From positions 1 through 64,000 of the forward strand of contig NZ_MDAG01000022.1 in assembly GCF_002876705.1 (NCBI RefSeq): DNA of 64,000 bases, in the 5' to 3' direction. Origin of the DNA: Enterovibrio norvegicus_B. Its GTDB lineage: Bacteria > Pseudomonadota > Gammaproteobacteria > Enterobacterales > Vibrionaceae. Under the pieces are notes generated by a model. It made no database searches. It was not told the origin of the DNA and saw only the letters and a list, made by a program, of their open reading frames with translations. Position 1 is the stretch's first letter. Every line of letters starts with the position of its first letter. Of the stretch, positions 36,321 to 43,382 are shown piece by piece. A program made the position numbers and the translations under genes.

Positions 36321-37697
36321 TTACTCGTTCGTCGACAATGCGGGTGAAAATAAAGATTCAATCACCTGTTGCTGTCGTTTTCCCTGACTATTTTGCGGTA
36401 TTGCGTCAACAAATCGGAGTTGGCGAGGGATCGCAATCGGCTCTAACCAATCTCGAAGTTGTTGCCTCAGTGCGAGCTGAAATTTGCCTTTCCCAACGTC
36501 GGCAACCTTCCGCTGTCCTTCCGGGGATAATACCACGACTGCGGCAACAACTTGGCGCTCATCAAGTGACAAAACCAAAGAAGCAGCATCAGAAATCCAT
36601 GTGTTTTCGCAAAGTCGTTGTTCTATCTCAGATAATGAGACGCGCTTTTCTTCCAATTTTATGACGCGATCTGCGCGGCCTTTCAGCACGAATTGGGTGT
36701 GATTGATGAGCTCGCAAAGATCAGCGGTTTGGTACAACGCATTGGCATCAATGTAGGGAGACAGTAAGCGCAGGCAGCCGTGCTCATCCAATTCGACACG
36801 AATGTCATCAAACAAGTGCCACGGCTGCGTTGAACTGGTTTGTTGTCTAAAGCCAATACCGCCGGTTTCTGTGCTGCCATAGACCTCGACGGGGCGCTGA
36901 CCGAGCAACAGCTCACTGTGCGTTGAAGCATCAAAAGGAAGTGGGCCGCCAGAAGAAAATACCGCGCGATATTCGCCGTGTTTATGTTGGTCTTCTAAGC
37001 GTTTTAGCAACGCCGGGCTACTGATCAGCGTGGCATCAGATTGCGCCGCAGCGGTGACTTGTTCAGGGTAAACCAAGTCGCTGCATGAGAAAGCGCGGCC
37101 GGCGCTTAACGGCCAAAGTACGCGGAACAACAAGCCGTAAATATGCTGGTGGGATACCGTACTTTGAACGCGGGTGTTCGACAGTGATTCCCCCCATTGA
37201 AACTCAAGCTGGTTGAGCTCTGCTTGGAGCTGACTGAGCTGTTTCACGATGGCCTTTGGTGTCGAACTTGACCCTGATGTAAACAAGGTCAGCGTGACGC
37301 TATCGAAAGGGCTTGGCAGTGCACAATGAGCGTGAGCGTTTATCTCTGCGTTTGGAAGAGAGACAGCAGGGGTGTTTGCGAGCAGTTGAATGCGCTCATC
37401 ATGCACAATGGCATCGAAATGCGGACGCAGTTCATTGAGCGCACCGGGCTGGAGGTTTCCCGGTAGCACAATGTTTTTTCGTGCGTGGCAAAGCGCCAAA
37501 AAAGCGGTCGCAAACAGGTAGCTGTCATCAAATGCCAAGGCCCAACGTTGTTCTTCTTTGGCCTCGAAGTGTGCAGAAAGTGACGACACGTCATGTTGAA
37601 ACTGTGCCCATGTTGCCGTGTAATTATCACTGAACGCAACAGGGTGATCATGCGGGCGTTCACACGCCAGCAACTGTGTAAGAGGAATGAGAGACAT
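36321..37697 (-). CDS. apeH: aryl-activating AMP ligase (acyl-ACP synthetase)
   Basis: 458 residues of the adenylate-forming family. P-loop TLFTSGSSSTPKAIVK at about 137-152, VYGSTETGG adenylation motif, and the hinge KGRADRVIKLEEKRVSLSEIE with the usual catalytic Lys region near the C-terminus. In APE systems it activates 4-hydroxybenzoate-type acids and loads them onto the carrier proteins. Its stop and start codons abut apeI and apeG (1-base overlap with apeG). Confidence 0.9.
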   Translation of the reverse strand: MSLIPLTQLLACERPHDHPVAFSDNYTATWAQFQHDVSSLSAHFEAKEEQRWALAFDDSYLFATAFLALCHARKNIVLPGNLQPGALNELRPHFDAIVHDERIQLLANTPAVSLPNAEINAHAHCALPSPFDSVTLTLFTSGSSSTPKAIVKQLSQLQAELNQLEFQWGESLSNTRVQSTVSHQHIYGLLFRVLWPLSAGRAFSCSDLVYPEQVTAAAQSDATLISSPALLKRLEDQHKHGEYRAVFSSGGPLPFDASTHSELLLGQRPVEVYGSTETGGIGFRQQTSSTQPWHLFDDIRVELDEHGCLRLLSPYIDANALYQTADLCELINHTQFVLKGRADRVIKLEEKRVSLSEIEQRLCENTWISDAASLVLSLDERQVVAAVVVLSPEGQRKVADVGKGKFQLALRQQLRDWLEPIAIPRQLRFVDAIPQNSQGKRQQQVIESLFSPALSTNE

Positions 37698-38251
37698 TAG
37701 GACGTCTGAACCCTTTTTCTGACCACAAACTCAATGCCGAACAAAGCGCCCGCCGCAACATAGCTCAATAAGCCGTTGTAGAGTGTCCAAGATGTCAGGG
37801 GCATAAAACAGGTTGCTAACGCAATGCTGCCATTCACCAGAAAAAACACACACCAGATTTTGGTGACGTTACGGGTATAACGCACACCGGAAGGTGGGAG
37901 GTCGGGATCTTGCAACCGTGCGAGTCGTTCAATCATGGATTGAGATTGAGTCAGACTATAGGCAAACGCTGTCAGCATGACGCTATTGACGGCAACCGGG
38001 TAAAATAGCAGCCAATCGTGTTGTCGAAACAGATAGCCGAGAGACACGAGCACAATACCGATTGCGCCAGTGACGACAGCGAGGTGTTTCAATGGTCCAC
38101 GATTGGCGAAATGACCAGAAGCGATGCGAAACCCAAAAAGGATGACGAGCACAAGTGCGAGGGGAGCGATCCCGAAGTTTGATAGTCCTGCGTATACCGC
38201 TAGCGGATAGGCGAGTAATAGCAAGCCCGCTAAAACGGTAAGTAGCCTCAT
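37697..38251 (-). CDS. apeG: membrane protein of APE locus (COG4648-like)
   Basis: 184 residues with five to six hydrophobic segments and a conserved short loop PPSGVRYTRNVTKIWCVFF. No catalytic motif. It is a constant companion of the ACP and AMP-ligase genes in APE clusters, but its function is unknown to me; anchoring the synthase at the membrane is a guess. Confidence 0.8.
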   Translation of the reverse strand: MRLLTVLAGLLLLAYPLAVYAGLSNFGIAPLALVLVILFGFRIASGHFANRGPLKHLAVVTGAIGIVLVSLGYLFRQHDWLLFYPVAVNSVMLTAFAYSLTQSQSMIERLARLQDPDLPPSGVRYTRNVTKIWCVFFLVNGSIALATCFMPLTSWTLYNGLLSYVAAGALFGIEFVVRKRVQTS

Positions 38252-38508
38252 TGGGCTTCAGAAAGAAGATTAACCACGGAATCAACAACGTCTTGTACTG
38301 TGCGTACTGATTTAAATTCTTCAGGTTTAATTTTTTTACCTGTGAGATTTTGCAGATGAACAACCAAATCAACCGCATCAATACTGTCTAAATCAAGTTC
38401 TTGGTACAGGTGGGTTTCCAGCATGATATCCGCCGGATCGAGCTCAAACAGCTCAACAAGAGCGTCACGTACCTGTTCAAACACTTGGGTTTTGCTTACT
38501 TCTGTCAT
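38248..38508 (-). CDS. apeF: acyl carrier protein 2 of APE locus
   Basis: 86 residues with the phosphopantetheine site LDLDSIDAVDLVV (Ser42). It is acidic and helical, as expected for an ACP. Overlaps apeG by four bases and lies seven bases after apeE. Confidence 0.93.
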   Translation of the reverse strand: MTEVSKTQVFEQVRDALVELFELDPADIMLETHLYQELDLDSIDAVDLVVHLQNLTGKKIKPEEFKSVRTVQDVVDSVVNLLSEAQ

Positions 38509-38515
38509 TTTTTAC

Positions 38516-38776
38516 TTACGCTTTGTTGGCAGAGATGAACGTAGCCAAGTTAGCGACAGAAGCAAAATGCTCGCGGGTGTTGCTGTCATCAGCATCCAGT
38601 ACCACGTTGTACGCTTTCTTAATGGCTAGCCCAAGCTCTAGGGCATCAATGGAATCAAGCCCAAGTCCTTCTCCGAAAAGAGGGGCATCGGTTTCAATAT
38701 CGTCAATAGTCAGATCTTCAAGGTTCAATGCCTCGATGATCAACGTTTTTAGCTCGTTATGTAGTGTATTCACCAT
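38516..38776 (-). CDS. apeE: acyl carrier protein 1 of APE locus
   Basis: 86 residues with the site GLGLDSIDALELGL (Ser42). It is clearly different in sequence from apeF, so the two carriers may have separate jobs (starter loading against extension), as proposed for other APE systems. Confidence 0.93.
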   Translation of the reverse strand: MVNTLHNELKTLIIEALNLEDLTIDDIETDAPLFGEGLGLDSIDALELGLAIKKAYNVVLDADDSNTREHFASVANLATFISANKA

Positions 38777-38783
38777 AGCCTTC

Positions 38784-39575
38784 TTATGTTGAGTGTTGAT
38801 GTTTGGAATTGTCAGTGTTTGGAAATAGTGCCGATGCCAGCGTTTTATTCAGCCGGCGGGCAAGTGTCGCTTCCGCTACATCACAATCTGTGAATTCACT
38901 CGCGACTATCTTACCTTTCACCTCCACATGAAAAAAGGGTCTCGTGTCTGGAACTTGATACCATTTCTTCTCTTTTGTGAGAAAACTGGGTGTGACGGTG
39001 ATATGAATGATGCGGATATCTGTTTGTGTTCTTACGGCAATTTGTGAAGCGCCACGTTGCAACACGGACCGTTCATTGGGTGCGCTGCGCGTACCTTCAG
39101 GAAAAATGAGCAACACGTTACCGTCGCCAAGGCGTTCACTGCAACGTGAAAAAAGGTCATCGGGGCTGTTATTGGGTATGTAACCTGCGGCTTTGACGAT
39201 GCCCTTCATAAAAGGGTTATGCCAGATGGCCGATTTCACCAAGCAATCACATTGTGGCAATTGCGATGCGATAAGTACGTAATCGATCAAGCTCGGATGG
39301 TTGGCGAGGATCAGGCAGTTTCTGTCTTCCTTTAGCTTCTCGCCACCCGTGATACGAAAGTCGATCGCACCTGTGTATTTCATGATCAAACAAAACAACA
39401 AGAAGGTTTTTTGAATAATCCGTTGAACGCGCTTTTCTCTGTCTTGAGGATCTTTTGCGGTAAAAGTCATCACAGGAAAAACGAGGAATGTCAGCAGTAA
39501 TGCGCCAAACCCAAACAGGCTAAAGCAAAAACCAGTAGCAAAAACACGCCATCCTTTACTGACGGCTGTGATCAT
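38784..39575 (-). CDS. apeD: 1-acyl-glycerol-3-phosphate-type acyltransferase
   Basis: 263 residues of the PlsC/LPLAT family. A membrane segment at about 12-35, HX4D motif in NHPSLIDY, and FPEGTRSAP, the second acyltransferase box. I choose the ATG at 39575, which overlaps the apeC stop as ATGA; a start 30 bases earlier is possible. It probably acylates the lipid anchor of the pigment. Confidence 0.87.
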   Translation of the reverse strand: MITAVSKGWRVFATGFCFSLFGFGALLLTFLVFPVMTFTAKDPQDREKRVQRIIQKTFLLFCLIMKYTGAIDFRITGGEKLKEDRNCLILANHPSLIDYVLIASQLPQCDCLVKSAIWHNPFMKGIVKAAGYIPNNSPDDLFSRCSERLGDGNVLLIFPEGTRSAPNERSVLQRGASQIAVRTQTDIRIIHITVTPSFLTKEKKWYQVPDTRPFFHVEVKGKIVASEFTDCDVAEATLARRLNKTLASALFPNTDNSKHQHST

Positions 39576-40321
39576 TTTTCTACCTGCTTGATGTGCCAGC
39601 GCCAAGATTGGCGTGCGCTTTCAATCTCAAAGTGGGTGCGTTGGTCAAGCCACTGTGAGTAGAAGGCAAGCCCTTGTGGTAAGTCTTTCTCTTGCGTGTG
39701 AGTAGCATTGGCATCATGGATTGGGCGTCGCTCAATACAGATGTCGTCACCTTTCGTTAGCAGCAGCCCTAGAGCGTAAGGCTTGAACACTTGCTGTTCA
39801 AATTCGCCATACGGTTCTGGTACGGGCGCATCAAAATCGATGACTAGCACGCGGTGTTCTGGGTGCTCGCTAAGGTAGATCGCCGCTTCCGTTAGGGCGC
39901 AGTGAAACGTATCTTCTCCAGCCGCCAATGAGGTGGCTGGCACAGGCGTTTTGGTAGCGATGGTGAACAAGCCTGCAGCCGTATTGTGAACCGATTGTGA
40001 GAACGCAGTAGGAGACGCGGGCTCTCCCAACTGGATGTCTTTTAACAAGGTCACTGTACGTTGCAGTTCGCCATGACGGCTTGAAAATACAACAAAATCA
40101 ATGTGCTCATCGCGAGATAGCTCTGTGGCAACTTGCACGGCTAACTTGCTGATTGGGCTCATTCTTCGCTTCATCATCGCGGGAATGGCGTCAGTTCTAG
40201 GCACTGGTACATCGGCTGGCCAAGCGTGATTTTTCTGACACCAATTCTCCCATGCCTCAGTGTTTTCAAGGCCTGGTGACAGTGCATTTAGTCGTTGCAG
40301 ATTGAATTGAATACTACTCAT
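39572..40321 (-). CDS. apeC: ketosynthase-like chain length factor
   Basis: 249 residues of the small ketoacyl-synthase-like family (PF13723 by recognition). It has the typical start MSSIQFNLQRLNALSPG, then MKRRMSPISKLAVQVATEL and FSQSVHNTAAGLFTIATKT, and lacks the active-site Cys of a true ketosynthase. It is expected to pair with ApeO as KS-beta and set chain length. The ATG at 40321 fits the family but has no good ribosome site. An ATG at 40399 would add 26 residues, rich in Asn and Ile, that look non-coding. First gene of the minus-strand operon. Confidence 0.83.
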   Translation of the reverse strand: MSSIQFNLQRLNALSPGLENTEAWENWCQKNHAWPADVPVPRTDAIPAMMKRRMSPISKLAVQVATELSRDEHIDFVVFSSRHGELQRTVTLLKDIQLGEPASPTAFSQSVHNTAAGLFTIATKTPVPATSLAAGEDTFHCALTEAAIYLSEHPEHRVLVIDFDAPVPEPYGEFEQQVFKPYALGLLLTKGDDICIERRPIHDANATHTQEKDLPQGLAFYSQWLDQRTHFEIESARQSWRWHIKQVEK

Positions 40322-40455
40322 GGGAGGTGCTATAACGTCGTTGATTATGTTATTGATCAATTTTCTTACGGTTCGATCAATGTTGTAATGCATGATCATA
40401 TCGTAATCTTCGGTATAGGTAATCAGCCCGCCTGTGAAATAACAAGGAGTGTGTC
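40322..40455. promoter_or_regulatory. divergent control region of the APE locus
   Basis: 134 bases between apeC and the plus-strand lipoprotein gene. They hold TTGAT at 40341, the palindrome TTGATCAA at 40353-40360, GATCAA at 40375-40380 and ATGATCAT at 40392-40399, an uneven series of TTGAT/ATCAA elements that could be an operator. I could not assign promoter hexamers. The plus-strand RBS AAGGAG is at 40444-40449. Confidence 0.45.
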
Positions 40456-40851
40456 GTGAAAATTCAAAAATATCTGGTTTTACTTACTTTATCTGTCTTG
40501 TTAGTTGGTTGTGGTCGCGTGCAACCGATCAGAAATGTTGAAAATGCCCCTATCGCGTATAACCTGCCAGCGGCAACCGTGAAGCAAGCCATTCTTGAGT
40601 CTGGGTCAAACCGTGGATGGGTGATGACTGAGATTGAACCTGGCGTTATTCGTGGTGAGTTATTTGTACGTTCGCACAGTGCGGTGATTGATGTGAACTA
40701 TAGCGATAAAGTGTATTCCATTCACTATGTCGACTCTGACAATTTAAAATATAGCGATGGCAAGATTCACCGTAATTACAATCGCTGGATCAACAACCTA
40801 GATGTAGATATTCGCAAAAAGCTCTCAATGCTGTCTGCATCTCAAAAGTAA
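40456..40851 (+). CDS. small lipoprotein of APE locus
   Basis: 131 residues from a GTG start with a clear AAGGAG site. Signal peptide with lipobox LLVGC (Cys about 19). After that a compact alpha-beta domain (ATVKQAILESGSNRGWVMTEIEPGVIRGELFVRSHS, of which the AILESGSNRGW and GVIRGEL parts look conserved) and a polar tail. Function unknown. Its place at the head of the divergent arm suggests a role in sensing, assembly or outer-membrane placement of the pigment. Confidence 0.82.
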   Translation: MKIQKYLVLLTLSVLLVGCGRVQPIRNVENAPIAYNLPAATVKQAILESGSNRGWVMTEIEPGVIRGELFVRSHSAVIDVNYSDKVYSIHYVDSDNLKYSDGKIHRNYNRWINNLDVDIRKKLSMLSASQK

Positions 40852-40876
40852 CTGATGTTAAGTAGTAGGTTTTAAT

Positions 40877-41944
40877 TTGAATTCTTTTGATGTGGATACC
40901 ATTAGCGCGTTTGATGCTAAGACCGAGGCGCAAAAGCTTGCTTTTGCGCCGATTGTTTTTCATACCGCCAGAACATTACGTGATTTGGGTATTTTGAAAG
41001 CGTTGGATGATGCAGATGCTGAAGGCTTGGATGCAGTGCGCCTCTCTGAGGTAACGGGTGTGTCTGAGTACGGCGTGAAAGTGCTGCTCGACATGGCACT
41101 GTGTGCAAAATTGGTGACGTGGCACGACCCACAGTACCGAATCGCGAATATTGGCCACTTTGTGCTGCATGATGGCATGACGCGCGCCAATATGGATTTT
41201 ACGGCGGACGTTTGTTACGCCGCAATGGCGCACCTCACGGAGGCTATCAAAGAAGGCAAACCTGCTGGATTGAAAGAGTTGGGTGAGTGGAGCACGATTT
41301 ACGAAGGCTTATCTGAATTGCCTGAGAAGGCCAAAGAAAGCTGGTTCCAATTTGATCACTTCTACTCTGATCGCTCTTTCCCATTGCTACTTAAAAAAGT
41401 GTTCGCACGTTCGCCGAAGAAAATTTTCGATATTGGCGGGAATACCGGCAAATGGGCGATGCAATGCTGCCGCTATGACGACAATGTTGATGTCACCATC
41501 ATTGATTTGCCTAAGCAGATTAATATGGCGTTAGAAAACGCCAAGCAACAAGGATTTGAAGGCCGTATTCATGGTCATCCTTTTGATGCATTGAACACCT
41601 CACTGGCGCTGCCGCAAGGGGCGGATGTGTGGTGGATGAGCCAGTTCCTTGATTGTTTTTCACCGATGGAAATCTTGAGTATTCTCCGCCGAGTGAGACA
41701 AGCAATGGCGCCGGATGCGGTGGTGTATATTCTTGAATTGTTTTGGGATGCGCAAAAATATGAAGCTGCGTCGTACAGTTTGAATGCGACCTCGCTATAT
41801 TTTACGTGCCTAGCAAACGGGAATAGCCGTTTTTACCGCTGCAATGAATTCCTTCAAATTGTGGAGGAAGCCGGTTTTGAGGTGGTGGAGCAAATGGACA
41901 ATATTGGTTTGGGTCACACGTTGTTAGAATTAAAAGCACGCTAG
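40877..41944 (+). CDS. SAM-dependent methyltransferase (O-methyltransferase-like)
   Basis: 355 residues. An N-terminal dimerisation/winged-helix part (about 20-110, LRDLGILKALDD) and a Rossmann methyltransferase domain with motif I FDIGGNTGKWAMQ at about 189-201, then DLPKQINMALENA and FLDCFSPMEILSILRRV. This is the layout of plant-type O-methyltransferases (PF00891). It starts at a TTG with AGTAGG upstream. It probably methylates the aryl head group; C- or O-methylation cannot be told from the sequence. Confidence 0.85.
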   Translation: MNSFDVDTISAFDAKTEAQKLAFAPIVFHTARTLRDLGILKALDDADAEGLDAVRLSEVTGVSEYGVKVLLDMALCAKLVTWHDPQYRIANIGHFVLHDGMTRANMDFTADVCYAAMAHLTEAIKEGKPAGLKELGEWSTIYEGLSELPEKAKESWFQFDHFYSDRSFPLLLKKVFARSPKKIFDIGGNTGKWAMQCCRYDDNVDVTIIDLPKQINMALENAKQQGFEGRIHGHPFDALNTSLALPQGADVWWMSQFLDCFSPMEILSILRRVRQAMAPDAVVYILELFWDAQKYEAASYSLNATSLYFTCLANGNSRFYRCNEFLQIVEEAGFEVVEQMDNIGLGHTLLELKAR

Positions 41945-42022
41945 AAAAAATGTGAGAGCACGTCGTGTAGAACGGCGAGAGCGTTGGTTTTATTGGTCAT
42001 GGTTTTATTAAGGAGAGATTTG

Positions 42023-43255
42023 TTGAACCGTGAATCCACAGAGGTGGTCATTATTGGTGCAGGGCCGTCTGGTTCTATCGCCGCTGCTTTATTGCATCAA
42101 CAAGGCGTTAAGACGCTGGTGTTAGAAAAAGTGACCTTTCCTCGATTCTCTATAGGGGAGAGCCTTCTTCCTGCTTGTATGGAATCGCTTAAAGCGGCCA
42201 ACATGCTCGATGCGGTGAATAACGCCGGTTTCCAATTTAAAAACGGGGCGGCGTTTAACTGGCAAGGACAGTACACCGCCTTTGATTTTACCGATAAGTT
42301 CTCGCTTGGTGAGGGCACGACCTATCAAGTGCAACGCGCGCAGTTTGATAAAGTGCTCGCTGATGAAGCGGAGCGCCAAGGCGTTGAAATCCGTTACCAG
42401 CACGAAATACTCTCGGTTGATCTTTCTTCTGATGCTCCGGTTCTGCGTGTCAAAGACGAACACGGATTGGAGTATGACGTTGAGGCCAAGTTTATTCTTG
42501 ATGCGAGCGGCTTTGGGCGCGTATTGCCGAGGTTACTCGATTTGGAATCGCCGTCTTGCTTGCCGCCACGCAAAGCCATCTTTACGCACATCATCGACAA
42601 TATCGAAGATGAAGAATACGACCGCGAAAAAATCCTTATCTCTGTCCACCCCACCTCAAAAGATGTGTGGTACTGGCTGATCCCATTCAGTAACGGCTCT
42701 TGCTCGTTTGGCGTTGTTGGCGAGCCAGATTTCTTTGACCGTTATCCTGAAAACCATTTAGAAGCCTTGGCTGAACTTGCTACGGAAGAGCCGCGCTTAA
42801 ACGCGTTGTTGAGTAAGGCAGACTATCCGAACCCTTCAGGCACCATTGGTGGCTATTCCGCGAATGTATCTACTTTAGCGACGAAGCAGTTTGCATTGCT
42901 TGGAAATGCCGGCGAGTTCCTTGACCCTGTTTTCTCTTCTGGCGTGACGATCGCCATGAAATCTGCAGAGTTATCGGTTGCTGCGCTTTTGCGCCAATTA
43001 AACGGTGAGTCTGTAGACTGGCAATCAGAGTATGCAGAACCCTTATTGACGGGTGTTGATACCTTTCGCTGTTATGTGGAAGGTTGGTACAAAGGCACGC
43101 TACAGAATGTGATTTTCTACCCATCGCCAGATCCAAAGGTTAAGCAAATGATTTGCTCAATATTGGCAGGGTATGCATGGGACACCGATAACCCGTATGT
43201 GAAAAGCCCTGAGCGACGATTGAATACGCTTGCCGAGATATGTGCGGCGGAGTGA
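42023..43255 (+). CDS. FAD-dependent oxidoreductase with halogenase signature
   Basis: 410 residues from a TTG at 42023, seven bases after AGGAG (a longer frame begins at 41984 but lacks a ribosome site). FAD-binding GAGPSG at about 13-18, FPRFSIGESLLP at about 39-50, and Lys73 in FKNGAAFNW, at the place where phenol and pyrrole halogenases carry the catalytic Lys. The motif WYWLIP at 216-221 fits WxWxIP, which separates flavin halogenases from monooxygenases. It probably chlorinates or brominates the aryl polyene or its precursor. The caution is that many such genes are untested and could be hydroxylases. It is the last gene of the plus-strand arm. Confidence 0.8.
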   Translation: MNRESTEVVIIGAGPSGSIAAALLHQQGVKTLVLEKVTFPRFSIGESLLPACMESLKAANMLDAVNNAGFQFKNGAAFNWQGQYTAFDFTDKFSLGEGTTYQVQRAQFDKVLADEAERQGVEIRYQHEILSVDLSSDAPVLRVKDEHGLEYDVEAKFILDASGFGRVLPRLLDLESPSCLPPRKAIFTHIIDNIEDEEYDREKILISVHPTSKDVWYWLIPFSNGSCSFGVVGEPDFFDRYPENHLEALAELATEEPRLNALLSKADYPNPSGTIGGYSANVSTLATKQFALLGNAGEFLDPVFSSGVTIAMKSAELSVAALLRQLNGESVDWQSEYAEPLLTGVDTFRCYVEGWYKGTLQNVIFYPSPDPKVKQMICSILAGYAWDTDNPYVKSPERRLNTLAEICAAE

Positions 43256-43267
43256 GATGAATAAAAC

Positions 43268-43297
43268 AAAAAGCCACTGTTTCCAGTGGTTTTTTTA
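43268..43297. terminator. bidirectional intrinsic terminator (halogenase-like gene / barA)
   Basis: Stem CCACTG/CAGTGG with a four-base loop; seven T on the plus side, and the complementary strand reads CTTTTTGTTTTAT after the stem, so it can also end barA. Confidence 0.85.
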
Positions 43298-43382
43298 TGA
43301 GTGCTATGTGGGCGCTAATCGCACTAACGACAATTGCCTCGGCGACAATCGCTCAGACGTTAGTTGCAGAGAGCAGACAGCC

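Noticed and set aside
39601..40399. Treating the chain-length factor gene as a broken ketosynthase
   Set aside because: Its length and sequence fit the short KS-like family that is always found in APE loci, so it is not a truncation.
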